Assembly (NCBI GenBank): GCA_002505775.1
Contig: DAVY01000017.1
Location: forward strand, 1-45,147
Direction of reading: 5' to 3'
DNA from: Euryarchaeota archaeon UBA130
GTDB lineage: Archaea; Thermoplasmatota; Poseidoniia; Poseidoniales; Thalassarchaeaceae
Length of the DNA: 45,147 nucleotides
The position numbers and the translations under genes were made by a program. This document shows, piece after piece, positions 7,840 to 15,518 of the stretch. The notes beneath the pieces were generated by a model, which made no database searches, had not been told where the DNA came from, and saw only the letters and a list, made by a program, of their open reading frames with translations. Numbering within the stretch: position 1 is the stretch's first letter; the number at the start of each line of letters is the position of its first letter.

Positions 7840-8534
7840 GATAGGTCCTCCTTCGGCAAATCAGATTCACTGGACACGACAAAAACATAGTCCGCGATGG
7901 TTCCGAATTCATCGAACTGGACTTCGTTTGCCTTTGATGATCTCTTGATTTCGCGTCCCTTCACAGTAGCCATCTCGCCAATGTGATTTCCACCGGTTAG
8001 ATATGCTAGGGATCCTTCCTCGAACTTGTAATGGGATTTTATTTCTTGTCCGGGAAGGGATATGACTACTGAGTCTCCTGTTCGATACTCGGGGTTCTCC
8101 TCGAAAATGATGTTCCTGCCATCGTGCAGATGGAGTTGTGTCTTGCCTCCCTTTATTGTGGTCTTTCCTGTTACGCGGCAAAATTTGGTGGAAGCGTCTT
8201 TGGCTGAAATTGGCCTGTACCTCAGCTTACCATTAGTATCTAGGATACAGCGATAATTGTTCTCCCCAACAGTCAAAACGTCCATCAGGCCGACTCCCCT
8301 TCCGGTATCAGTTTCGAGTTCACCATCGACCTTAATTTGCCTTGAGTGTGCGATCTTCTTTGCCTCTCTCCTATTTTGAGCAACTCCTAGAACGTCCCTT
8401 AAAATGACTCCAAGAGGCATACATCTCTCCAAGGGATGGCCGCACGGATTGGGCTTCTGAATCCAGATTGAGGACTTCCTAGGAAGGGGCCAGCTCCTAG
8501 GCATGGTTAATCTCTTCATGTGGCTACTGCTCAT
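7836..8534 (-). CDS. rps4e: Small ribosomal subunit protein eS4
   Basis: 232 residues, archaeal/eukaryal eS4. The start HMKRLTMPRSWPLPRKSSIW and the S4-type RNA-binding segment AKKIAHSRQIKVDGELETDT are diagnostic, and the KOW-like C-terminal part has YLTGGNHIGEMATVKGREIK. It overlaps uL24 upstream and uL5 downstream by four bases each. Confidence 0.95.
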   Translation of the reverse strand: MSSSHMKRLTMPRSWPLPRKSSIWIQKPNPCGHPLERCMPLGVILRDVLGVAQNRREAKKIAHSRQIKVDGELETDTGRGVGLMDVLTVGENNYRCILDTNGKLRYRPISAKDASTKFCRVTGKTTIKGGKTQLHLHDGRNIIFEENPEYRTGDSVVISLPGQEIKSHYKFEEGSLAYLTGGNHIGEMATVKGREIKRSSKANEVQFDEFGTIADYVFVVSSESDLPKEDLS

Positions 8535-8971
8535 TCTGAATCTCCTCCCTTGGTCCTCTCGATGAGTCTCTTGAGTCGAAGTGTGTCGCCCTCGAATAAT
8601 TTAGTGACTATTACGTTAGAGGGGTTAATCGGTATTGCTTCTTCCTTTCCGTCAGCGGTTGAGATTGTGAGCCCGTCAACGAAAATCATTCCGCTTCCGG
8701 TATCAACTCTTGCCACCTTGCCAACTATTCCAGCCCTACCTCTGGGCTGACCCAATCTCTTGCCCTTCGTGTCTGATTTTGCGCTGTTTGGATGTCCAAA
8801 ATCTCCCCTGACGACTTCGACTTCATCACCGGTCCTCACGGTAACTGTTCTGATATTAATCAGATCGGGGTCATCGGAAACTAGCCTAGCTCTCATCCTC
8901 TTTCTCTTGACGTGGGTTGGGGCGTCAGCCTGACTTAGGCGTTGCTTGCTCGCTTTACTGCTTCTTGTCAT
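8531..8971 (-). CDS. rpl24: Large ribosomal subunit protein uL24
   Basis: 146 residues. The KOW-type strand RTVTVRTGDEVEVVRGDFGH and the archaeal-specific THVKRKRMRARL N terminus identify it. Compared with shorter homologs there is extra sequence between the KOW strand and the GKVARVDTGSGMIFVDGLTI segment (about residues 70-88, rich in Lys and Gly). uL24 is an early assembly protein of the large subunit. It overlaps eS4 by four bases and lies ten bases after uL14. Confidence 0.93.
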   Translation of the reverse strand: MTRSSKASKQRLSQADAPTHVKRKRMRARLVSDDPDLINIRTVTVRTGDEVEVVRGDFGHPNSAKSDTKGKRLGQPRGRAGIVGKVARVDTGSGMIFVDGLTISTADGKEEAIPINPSNVIVTKLFEGDTLRLKRLIERTKGGDSE

Positions 8972-8981
8972 CTTCTCACCC

Positions 8982-9380
8982 CTATACGATCTGCTTTGCT
9001 GTAGCAGCGATTCTGGGCCACCTCTCTGCGGCTTCCCTGCTTACCGGGCCCTTGATGTCTGAGCCCTGAACCTCTCCACGGTCATTGGTAATGACACACG
9101 CATTATCCTCAAATTGGACCCATGTGCCATCCACTCTTCTGAATGGTCTAGATTGTCTGATGACAACAGCATTGTACATTTGCCTACGAGTTTCGGGTGT
9201 TCCCCTCTTCACGGTGACCTTTGTCATATCACCGACGCCTGCGGCAGGATATCTCCTGGCAACCCCTCCTTTGTTTAGTACGGTGATTAACTGCACCACT
9301 TTCGCGCCAGTATTGTCCGCGCAATCTAGCTTGGCTTGCGATGGAAGCGCCTTAGTAACTCTGCCTGGTATGCCCTTCAT
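8982..9380 (-). CDS. rpl14: Large ribosomal subunit protein uL14
   Basis: 132 residues from the ATG at 9380. This start is chosen because the preceding GAGGCAGAGGA is a good ribosome-binding site and ATG overlaps the uS17 stop as ATGA. A longer reading to 9437 would only add uS17 sequence in the wrong frame. Core motifs are LDCADNTGAKVVQLITVLNK, the MTKVTVKRG segment and VRRVDGTWVQFEDNACVITN-type sequence. uL14 contacts subunit interface bridges. Confidence 0.95.
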   Translation of the reverse strand: MKGIPGRVTKALPSQAKLDCADNTGAKVVQLITVLNKGGVARRYPAAGVGDMTKVTVKRGTPETRRQMYNAVVIRQSRPFRRVDGTWVQFEDNACVITNDRGEVQGSDIKGPVSREAAERWPRIAATAKQIV

Positions 9381-9718
9381 TCCTCTGCCTCCTTCTCGAT
9401 TACACAAAAATTCACAGTCTTGGATAGTGGTCTGCATTCCATGATTCTTACTCTATCTCCTACTTCGACTCCGCCGATGCAGGATGGTAGATGAGCTGAA
9501 TATCTTCGAGTTCTCTTCTCGTATCTCTCGTACTTTTTCATGTACCTGGTAATCTCCCTCTCTACGACGATTGAGCCGGACATTCCAGTAGTGGATACCT
9601 GACCTTCGATTATCTGGCCTCTAAGCCTTAGGCTACCATAGAAAGGACAGTTTGCGTCACCATCCCAATCTCCGGTTGGTGCTGCCACATCGACTCCAAT
9701 ATCTCTGATTTCAGCCAT
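9377..9718 (-). CDS. rps17: Small ribosomal subunit protein uS17
   Basis: 113 residues from the ATG at 9718, preceded by GGAGGTACTAAG. The archaeal form is recognisable by NCPFYGSLRLRGQIIEGQVS, the MKKYERYEKRTRRYSAHLPS segment, and VGDRVRIMECRPLSKTVNF at the end. The longer open frame upstream of 9718 lies in the Rpp29 gene and has no family similarity. Confidence 0.95.
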   Translation of the reverse strand: MAEIRDIGVDVAAPTGDWDGDANCPFYGSLRLRGQIIEGQVSTTGMSGSIVVEREITRYMKKYERYEKRTRRYSAHLPSCIGGVEVGDRVRIMECRPLSKTVNFCVIEKEAEE

Positions 9719-9719
9719 C

Positions 9720-9971
9720 TTAGTACCTCCTACCGATTCTTTCCTCTGCTCTCTGAGTGACTCGGGAACCAATGATTGGATCCCCTGAATCTATTGCAAA
9801 TGTGATTACGTCCTTTGCCAGAGAGATCTCACGTGATTCTGTGCGTACGATAATTGTCCTCTTTGTTTCATTGACGACAGTGCCTGAGACGCCGACCAAT
9901 GAAGGGTCATTTGAGTCGAGCACGGTAAGATTGTGAGAAATCCAAGGTAAATTGATCATACTTGACATCAT
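9720..9971 (-). CDS. rnp1: Ribonuclease P protein component 1 (Rpp29/Pop4 type)
   Basis: 83 residues from the ATG at 9971, which overlaps the aIF1 stop as ATGA; a second ATG follows at once at 9968. The sequence contains the Sm-like Rpp29 strands (LVGVSGTVVNETKRTIIVRT, then EISLAKDVITFAI) and the C-terminal IGSRVTQRAEERIGRRY-type tail. It forms part of archaeal RNase P, which matures tRNA 5' ends. The short length fits archaeal Rpp29 without an N-terminal extension. Confidence 0.92.
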   Translation of the reverse strand: MMSSMINLPWISHNLTVLDSNDPSLVGVSGTVVNETKRTIIVRTESREISLAKDVITFAIDSGDPIIGSRVTQRAEERIGRRY

Positions 9972-10267
9972 CTTACCTCCACCTTGTATCCATTCTGCTC
10001 CAGAACCTTTGCGACCTTCTTCTTGTGATCTCCTTGAAGCTCTATTACTCGTCCCTTCACGGTGCCTCCACTTGCGCAAGCCCCCTTCAGGATCTTCGCA
10101 AGCTGGCCCAAATCTATAGCCGAGTCCTCTATTCCCTCCACAGTTGTCACCATTTTCCCATAGCGTCTCCGAACTACAGAAATTACCGCTTTCTGTTGCT
10201 CCTTGGCAATTTCTTGGCAGATGCAAACTTCCTGTGGCAGACCACATGTATTGCATATCCCAGATAT
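9968..10267 (-). CDS. sui1: Translation initiation factor aIF1 (SUI1), apparent ATA start codon
   Basis: 99 residues if read from ATA at 10265-10267. aIF1 monitors start-codon selection on the 30S subunit. The frame reads (I/M)SGICNTCGLPQEVCICQEI, then AKEQQKAVISVVRRRYGKM and the SUI1 fold ending in GGTVKGRVIELQGDHKKKV. Homologs begin with MS-x-x-C-x2-C-G-L-P, so the alignment places initiation on this ATA, which directly follows the L29 stop TAG and lies four bases after a GGGGGTGA ribosome-binding site. The first in-frame ATG (10153) would delete the zinc-binding Cys5, Cys8, Cys15 and Cys17 and part of the SUI1 fold. A sequencing error (ATG read as ATA) is the main alternative. Confidence 0.85.
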   Translation of the reverse strand: MSGICNTCGLPQEVCICQEIAKEQQKAVISVVRRRYGKMVTTVEGIEDSAIDLGQLAKILKGACASGGTVKGRVIELQGDHKKKVAKVLEQNGYKVEVR

Positions 10268-10477
10268 CTACTCACCCCCCTTTGAGTTTTGATTGATCTT
10301 TGTCAGGATTCTCGCGATGCTCCTGCGAGTCTGCTTGTATGACCCAGAGTTTGATGAGGATCCGCCCAGAGCTTGTTGTGCGCGGAGTTGCAGTAGCTCG
10401 TCCTTTAGGTCGTCCAGAGTCCTGTGAAGCTGCTCGGAGCTCATGGTCTCGATATCCCTTGTGCTGATGTGCGACAT
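10268..10477 (-). CDS. rpl29: Large ribosomal subunit protein uL29
   Basis: 69 residues, the usual small two-helix protein near the exit tunnel. LDDLKDELLQLRAQQALGGS and the RRSIARILTKINQ C-terminal helix are typical. It directly abuts uS3 upstream and aIF1 downstream; its last bases (GGGGGTGAGTAG) double as the aIF1 ribosome-binding site. Confidence 0.94.
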   Translation of the reverse strand: MSHISTRDIETMSSEQLHRTLDDLKDELLQLRAQQALGGSSSNSGSYKQTRRSIARILTKINQNSKGGE

Positions 10478-11245
10478 TCACTCTTCCTCCTGTTTAGAGT
10501 CGGATTCGATCTCAGCCATCTTTTCCAGGGCCGATTCGATTACTTGCTCGGCATCGGGTGCCGTCTCCTCAGTAATTTCTGATGGTTCCTCATCCTCTGG
10601 AATGATGTAGGCAACTTCCTCTAAGGGAGGAAGCCCGACTTCATGTCTATCCATGATTGTAACTTCGTGTGGAAGCTTTACTCCTGGCCTCATTATTCTG
10701 ACCGAGCACCCGACTGTACCGAGTTTCTTTACGGCCACGGAGTACCCAACGTCCATGAACTCAAGAGCGGTTTCGCCACAGAACTTAATGTGGCCCTGCT
10801 GGAACTTTTCGACCCTGTGCCTGGCACCAGTAATCTTACCGCTCAGAGTAACCAAGCAACCTCTGGCTCCTGCATCCATGATACTTTGTGCTGTGCTATG
10901 ACCAGCTCTACGGAAAAACCAACCCCTCTCTAGGGAGCTTGCCATCCTACTGGCCATAACCTGCGCGTTAAGACGTGGTTCCGAAATTTCCTCAACTTCT
11001 AGCTTGGGATCTTGGAGTTTGAAGTCGTCCCTCAATCTTGTCTCAAGCTCACGTATGACTTTTCCTTTCCTTCCGATAACTCGCCCTACTTGCTCGGCCT
11101 GTAGTGTGACCTTTGTTCCCTCAGGAGTCCTCTGAAATTGAAGGCCTCCGAAACCTGCTCTCTCTGTCTCTCTGAGTAGATATTCTCTGACTAGTTGCCT
11201 CTCTACATTCCTGTGAATGAAAGTTCTAACTGTATTCTGTGACAT
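10478..11245 (-). CDS. rps3: Small ribosomal subunit protein uS3
   Basis: 255 residues. The N-terminal KH domain has the VGRVIGRKGKVIRELETRLR loop near residues 51-70, and the C-terminal uS3 domain includes GWFFRRAGHSTAQSIMDAGA and the SGKITGARHRVEKF segment. The last 60 or so residues are an acidic extension (EDEEPSEITEETAPDAEQ and beyond) longer than the usual archaeal tail. It overlaps uL22 by one base. Confidence 0.95.
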   Translation of the reverse strand: MSQNTVRTFIHRNVERQLVREYLLRETERAGFGGLQFQRTPEGTKVTLQAEQVGRVIGRKGKVIRELETRLRDDFKLQDPKLEVEEISEPRLNAQVMASRMASSLERGWFFRRAGHSTAQSIMDAGARGCLVTLSGKITGARHRVEKFQQGHIKFCGETALEFMDVGYSVAVKKLGTVGCSVRIMRPGVKLPHEVTIMDRHEVGLPPLEEVAYIIPEDEEPSEITEETAPDAEQVIESALEKMAEIESDSKQEEE

Positions 11246-11769
11246 CAGAAATCATCCTCCTCGTCCTCATCCCCGAAGTACTCGAGGAAAATTTCCAGAT
11301 TTACTTGGTAGTGATTCTTGGGGGTTGCTCGGCCCTGGGCCCTTGGCCTCCAATGCCTAGCTATCTGTCCCCTGTGAGCAGCTAGATGTGTGATTGTCAT
11401 ATCCTCCGGATCAATGGTATCGAATCTTTGCCTTGCATTTTCCATGGCGCTGTTGATTAGCTTTATGAACTCCCTTGAGGCCTTATTTGGATACTTTCCT
11501 GGCCCCATTTTTCCTTTCCTGTGACCAGCCATGGTATTTCCTCCCCTTCCTCTTCGGGACCTTCTGACATACGGAACTGCTCTCTTCTTGTCCATTACAT
11601 CCTCTAGGTAAGATATTGCAGAGGCCGCATTCATCCCACGTAGAGCCTTGGCTATGTGATAGCAGTGTTTGTGGTGGACATCGATATTCACGGCCCTTGC
11701 TGTAACTAGATTGGAGCCCTCTAGGAGCTGGGTGTATCCGCTCTGCGAGTTACCTGATCTCCTACTCAT
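11245..11769 (-). CDS. rpl22: Large ribosomal subunit protein uL22
   Basis: 174 residues. ARAVNIDVHHKHCYHIAKAL, the AVPYVRRSRRGRGG loop that lines the exit tunnel, and AHRGQIARHWRPRAQGRATP identify archaeal uL22. The C terminus is acidic (YFGDEDEEDDF). Its stop overlaps the first base of uS3. Confidence 0.95.
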   Translation of the reverse strand: MSRRSGNSQSGYTQLLEGSNLVTARAVNIDVHHKHCYHIAKALRGMNAASAISYLEDVMDKKRAVPYVRRSRRGRGGNTMAGHRKGKMGPGKYPNKASREFIKLINSAMENARQRFDTIDPEDMTITHLAAHRGQIARHWRPRAQGRATPKNHYQVNLEIFLEYFGDEDEEDDF

Positions 11770-11777
11770 AATTTCAC

Positions 11778-12287
11778 CTACTTCAATGCCACATGGGTCG
11801 AGGATCTGGTTGCACCCACTCCAGGACCAGTGTGAGTTACCGACTTTCTGGTAATTGCGAACTCACCCAGAGAGTGCCCTATCATCTCTGGGACCACCTC
11901 TACGTTGACAAACTCTCTTCCATTGTGAACTCCGATTGTCTTGCCTACCATTTCTGGAAGTACGTACAGCCCTCTGCAGTGTGTCTTGATTACCCTGTTT
12001 CCATCAGTGGAACGAATCTTCTCGAGCAGCTTTTCGGATTCCGGATTCAAACCCTCGTACATCCTAACTATTGATCTCTTTGCGCGAGAAGGCATCAATG
12101 ATGCGATGCTGATGGCCTCAAAGTCGTCCTCTGGTGGCATAAGTGGCATCTCGAGAAGCTGATCTAGAGTGTATCCCCTCCAAAGGAATTCTTTCTTCCT
12201 CCTCTCGCTAATCTTCGATCTCCTCTTCCTAGCCTGCCTTCTGGCAAGCTTAGGGGACCTGAACGCCTTCTTTGAACGACGTGCCAA
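11778..12287 (-). CDS. rps19: Small ribosomal subunit protein uS19
   Basis: 169 residues, somewhat longer than most archaeal uS19 because of a very basic N-terminal stretch (RSKKAFRSPKLARRQARKRR). The core contains FLWRGYTLDQLLEMPL and the conserved VKTHCRGLYVLPEMVGKTIG-like block, ending with GEFAITRKSVTHTGPGVGAT. uS19 forms part of the 30S head. It starts two bases before the uL2 stop region. Confidence 0.94.
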   Translation of the reverse strand: MARRSKKAFRSPKLARRQARKRRSKISERRKKEFLWRGYTLDQLLEMPLMPPEDDFEAISIASLMPSRAKRSIVRMYEGLNPESEKLLEKIRSTDGNRVIKTHCRGLYVLPEMVGKTIGVHNGREFVNVEVVPEMIGHSLGEFAITRKSVTHTGPGVGATRSSTHVALK

Positions 12288-12288
12288 A

Positions 12289-13014
12289 CTACTCGACCTC
12301 CTGTTGCCTTACCCTTCCACGACCGGTTCTGCGTGGGGCGATGTTCCCGACCTTCTTTCCTGGAGGGGTGTTTCTACTAACTGAGTTTGGTCCATGGACA
12401 GCCTGATGGTTTCCTCCACCGTGCGGATGGTCGACCGGGTTCATAGCTACTCCAGATACAGTTGGATATAGCTTTCCTCTGGCCTTGGCCCTGTAATGCG
12501 CTGCACCGGCCTTCATGAGTGGCTTCTCGGTCCTGCCATGGCCTCCGAGAACGCCTATGGTAGCTCTGCAGGTAGCCAATAGCTCCTTGATTCTGCCACT
12601 AGGTAGCCTGACCCTTACCTTGTCTCCAACTCTGCTTTCTACGGTAGCTGAATTTCCTCCGGACCTAGCGAATTTTCCGCCATCCCCTGGCCTTGACTCC
12701 ACATTCGATACAGGAGTCCCCTCGGGAATACTTCCAAGAATTGTGACATTACCAGCCTTGAGGTCAACATTTTCTCCGAATGATACTGGTTGACCTATGG
12801 AGATTCCCTCAGGAGCAGCCATGTGCCCCTCTGTGCCATCCTCAAACTTGATTTTCGCCAATGGAGCAGTATGTGCCGGGCTGTGAACCAAGCCTACCAC
12901 CTGCCCGATTTCATCTTTGACTCTTGGCAGATTATTGGCGGCTGGGAACCTGTGACTAGATACCCTATTCTTAGGGCTAGATCCCCTTCGTTGTGAACGT
13001 GTTCTCTTACCCAT
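12289..13014 (-). CDS. rpl2: Large ribosomal subunit protein uL2
   Basis: 241 residues, normal archaeal length. The peptidyl-transferase-proximal loop GVAMNPVDHPHGGGNHQ with its conserved histidines is intact, as are YRAKARGKLYPTVSGVAMNP and IGQPVSFGENVDLKAGNVTI. A good primary 23S rRNA-binding protein call with no oddities. Confidence 0.97.
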   Translation of the reverse strand: MGKRTRSQRRGSSPKNRVSSHRFPAANNLPRVKDEIGQVVGLVHSPAHTAPLAKIKFEDGTEGHMAAPEGISIGQPVSFGENVDLKAGNVTILGSIPEGTPVSNVESRPGDGGKFARSGGNSATVESRVGDKVRVRLPSGRIKELLATCRATIGVLGGHGRTEKPLMKAGAAHYRAKARGKLYPTVSGVAMNPVDHPHGGGNHQAVHGPNSVSRNTPPGKKVGNIAPRRTGRGRVRQQEVE

Positions 13015-13026
13015 AATATCACCTCA

Positions 13027-13317
13027 TCAGAAAGCACCCAGCTTGAGTGCTGCCTCCTCTGCATCATATCCCTCGGCAAGTCGTACGGAGGCATGCTTGC
13101 CGGTAATGGTAATTCTGGTGTTCACCTTAGCTACCTTGACTTCGAACAATTCCTCTACGGCTCTTTTTATTTGGGCCTTGGTTGCATCTCTGTGCACAAT
13201 GAATTCTATTCTGTTGTTGTTTTGGAGGAATCCTATGTCTGGATCTGATATTCTCCTTGCCTCCAGAGTTTTCTCAGTAATCCACGGCATAACTATAATG
13301 TCAAATGGATTATTCAT
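13027..13317 (-). CDS. rpl23: Large ribosomal subunit protein uL23
   Basis: 96 residues. IVMPWITEKTLEARRI, the IEFIVHRDATKAQIKRAVEE block and KVAKVNTRITITGKHASVRL match archaeal uL23, a tunnel-exit protein that docks SRP and the Sec channel. The start at 13317 precedes the conserved region closely and follows uL4 with a four-base gap. Confidence 0.95.
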   Translation of the reverse strand: MNNPFDIIVMPWITEKTLEARRISDPDIGFLQNNNRIEFIVHRDATKAQIKRAVEELFEVKVAKVNTRITITGKHASVRLAEGYDAEEAALKLGAF

Positions 13318-13321
13318 ATTT

Positions 13322-14200
13322 TCACCTCATTGCCTCAATTGCTGATTTCGTCCAAACAGTTAGCCTGCCCGGATCTCCGCCGGGTGCGAGGTCCTCAGCG
13401 CACAGATCTTTGGCGATGACGACATCCACCCCCGGTAAGTTGGAGGCGGCCTTGTGGAGCCCTTCCTTGCTTGATACGACCAGAAGAACCGACTTAGGAG
13501 TCCTTGTTTTTCTTCCCCTCATGGTTCCTTTTCCTGCACGGATGGATTTTCCATTCTTGGCTCTGACAAGGTCTTCTCCGAGTCCAATACCTTCCATGAT
13601 TGCGACGAACTTCCTCGTTGAATATTGAAGAGGCAATGATTCAATGTCATATTTCTCGTCGGATCCACCCCTGGACTCGACATAGTTGTCAATAACTATT
13701 GGGAAGTTTGTACCTTCAGTGAATTTATGTCCTCTTGCGGAAACCATTGTTGGATCGGCCGTAGCCGCAATCGCAGAGTCTCTGGCTGCTGCTCTCTGCT
13801 TTGAGTTGAGCTTCTGGGACCAGTCCTTGTCTACCTTTGGCCCGTGTGCGCGCCGGCCCCCGCGGGTGTGAGGGTTCTGTGCACCTGTCCTCTGGCCAGT
13901 CTTCCTCATGATTCTGGCAACTCCTCTTCCCTTGCCCCACCACTCTACAGAGTGTTTCATTCCAGGTTGAGGGGACTTCTTGCCGTTGTGCTCTCTGTGA
14001 CCATAGGGCTGACGGCGGTTTGCTCTGGATGAGTGAACCGCTGAGCGGATTAGATCTGTCCTGACTTCGGTGGAGAATGAGTCTGGAAGTGTGATGGCCT
14101 TCCCTTGCTTTGCCTCAACGCTGAAGGATTCGGCCAGTAGCCCAGCATCAAGTTCTTCCTGTTCAACGGAATTAACTAGGTTGTATGCCTTGACCTTCAA
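13322..14200 (-). CDS. rpl4: Large ribosomal subunit protein uL4
   Basis: 292 residues, at the long end for archaea. The tunnel loop region (RRQPYGHREHNGKKSPQPGM, and QRTGAQNPHTRGGRRAHGPK) and the globular core (IVIDNYVESRGGSDEKYDIE, VLLVVSSKEGLHKAASNLPG) are characteristic. uL4 is the autoregulator of S10 operons in bacteria; here it lies second after uL3 behind a structured leader, so a regulatory role is possible but unproven. Confidence 0.95.
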   Translation of the reverse strand: MKVKAYNLVNSVEQEELDAGLLAESFSVEAKQGKAITLPDSFSTEVRTDLIRSAVHSSRANRRQPYGHREHNGKKSPQPGMKHSVEWWGKGRGVARIMRKTGQRTGAQNPHTRGGRRAHGPKVDKDWSQKLNSKQRAAARDSAIAATADPTMVSARGHKFTEGTNFPIVIDNYVESRGGSDEKYDIESLPLQYSTRKFVAIMEGIGLGEDLVRAKNGKSIRAGKGTMRGRKTRTPKSVLLVVSSKEGLHKAASNLPGVDVVIAKDLCAEDLAPGGDPGRLTVWTKSAIEAMR

Positions 14201-14202
14201 TT

Positions 14203-15279
14203 CTAGACCCCCTGCTTACTTGATGTACTGACGTATGTTAAGACGACCTCTGGCTTCTCTTCGCGAGGCCTTATTGGGTCACGGAATCTAAGCATTCTCT
14301 TGGACGGCCCTGGAAGACTCCCCTGGAATAGAATGTAAGGATTGTTTACTTCTCCGTAATTCAAGAATCCGCCAGCTGGAGTTATTTCAGATTCTCCTGG
14401 ATTTGAAATTCTCAAAATTCTCTTGTTGAGTTCTGTCCTTTGGTGATATCCCATCTGGCCGGCCTGGGGCACAGTTTTCCTTACGTATCCCGTTCCGAAG
14501 TCCCCTAAGTTACCTGCCTGCCTTCTTCTCTTACTGTTTTTGTGACTGAGAATCTTAACTCCCCATCTCTTAACAGCGCCCTGCCAGCCTTTGCCCTTTG
14601 TGACTCCAACTACATCGACATCTTGACCTGCATGCCAAACGTCAGAAACGTCGATTTCTCCACCGAGTCTCTCTGATGCCCATTCGAGCTTTGCGATATT
14701 GTCATTGCCCGTCAATCCTACCTCCATAATTTCTGGAATTTTACCAGGTATGCTCTTTACCATTGATGGCTGAGTAGCTACGATAAGCCTGATCTCACAG
14801 AGTTCTTGTTCCTTTAGAGACTCAAGGGCCCCTTCTGCAGAGCCTGCCCTGTTAGGTATTCTGCCACCTCTCTTGGCAGGCTTCCTCCCTTGCTCAGCGT
14901 CTCTCTCCCCCCTAGTCTGATTTGCTAGCTTGGGCATCAATCCATCTGGGCTTGCCTCTGACAAATCGGCCCATACCTCGCCGGCAGTTTGCATACCATA
15001 GGGAGTCATCCTATATCCCCTGACAGCTAATACCTTCATGGGAGGAGCCTCGACAACGGTAACAGCCTTCCTGATCTCTTGGCCTGCTGATGTTGAGTTT
15101 GGATTGGTGTCCCTCATCAGTACATGCGTCATTCCTGCTTTCCAGCCGGCGAATCCTAGTACTCTAACATCTGAGTCGGCGTTTTCTGGCCATGCTTGGA
15201 TTCTTCCAAATTTCCTGAGTGCCCTCTTGCGAGGGCTAAAGCCCATGCTACCTCGGCGGGGTCTACTCTTGTCGGCCAT
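14203..15279 (-). CDS. rpl3: Large ribosomal subunit protein uL3, first gene of the cluster
   Basis: 358 residues, archaeal/eukaryal uL3. Start motif SRPRRGSMGFSPRKRALRKF, then VLGFAGWKAGMTHVLMRDTN, and the peptidyl-transferase-proximal GKGWQGAVKRWGVKILSHKN region with the TVPQAGQMGYHQRTELNKRI block. The ATG at 15279 follows a GGAGGA ribosome-binding site by five bases. It is the first gene of the long minus-strand operon. Confidence 0.96.
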   Translation of the reverse strand: MADKSRPRRGSMGFSPRKRALRKFGRIQAWPENADSDVRVLGFAGWKAGMTHVLMRDTNPNSTSAGQEIRKAVTVVEAPPMKVLAVRGYRMTPYGMQTAGEVWADLSEASPDGLMPKLANQTRGERDAEQGRKPAKRGGRIPNRAGSAEGALESLKEQELCEIRLIVATQPSMVKSIPGKIPEIMEVGLTGNDNIAKLEWASERLGGEIDVSDVWHAGQDVDVVGVTKGKGWQGAVKRWGVKILSHKNSKRRRQAGNLGDFGTGYVRKTVPQAGQMGYHQRTELNKRILRISNPGESEITPAGGFLNYGEVNNPYILFQGSLPGPSKRMLRFRDPIRPREEKPEVVLTYVSTSSKQGV

Positions 15280-15301
15280 TCAAGTCCTCCTTGCAAAATT
15301 A

Positions 15302-15333
15302 CCGGAAAATAGCCGTAAACGGCCTTTTTCCGG
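15302..15333 (-). promoter_or_regulatory. 32-base inverted repeat in the S10-operon leader
   Basis: CCGGAAAA at 15302-15309 is repeated inverted at 15326-15333, enclosing a second stem GCCG/CGGC (15312-15315, 15320-15323) with a TAAA loop. It lies 23 bases upstream of the uL3 start, immediately before its ribosome-binding site, within a probable leader of about 160 bases. Position and strength suggest translational or processing control of the operon. There is no T tract after it in the minus direction that would make it a simple terminator. Confidence 0.6.
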
Positions 15334-15463
15334 GCTAACCACGTCATGGAGATACCGTGACACCAGGCCAGCTTTCCGAGTGGTCGGCTGGATTTGAGGA
15401 TGCTTTTGCAGTGCCTTCGGGTGTCTGGTACCTCACGTAGTGAGCGAGCTTCCGACAAACATA

Positions 15464-15474
15464 CCCTATATGAA
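15464..15474 (-). promoter_or_regulatory. TATA-like promoter of the ribosomal operon
   Basis: On the minus strand TTCATATAGGG is the best TATA-like match upstream of uL3. A start about 25 bases downstream gives a leader of about 160 bases containing a CTCAC/GTGAG hairpin (15432-15436/15440-15444), a CCAGC/GCTGG stem and the 32-base inverted repeat. Motif-based only. Confidence 0.4.
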
Positions 15475-15518
15475 CGAATCGGGAAGCTAGATTCTTGAGT
15501 ATTAATCGATAGATTGCA

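Noticed and set aside
9972..10256. Long open frame extending Rpp29 upstream on the minus strand
   Set aside because: The extra residues lie in another frame over aIF1 and have no family likeness; the ATG overlapping the aIF1 stop is the natural start.
15432..15444. CTCAC/GTGAG hairpin near the presumed operon transcription start, considered as an operator
   Set aside because: Only five base pairs; kept as part of the leader description and not as a separate site.
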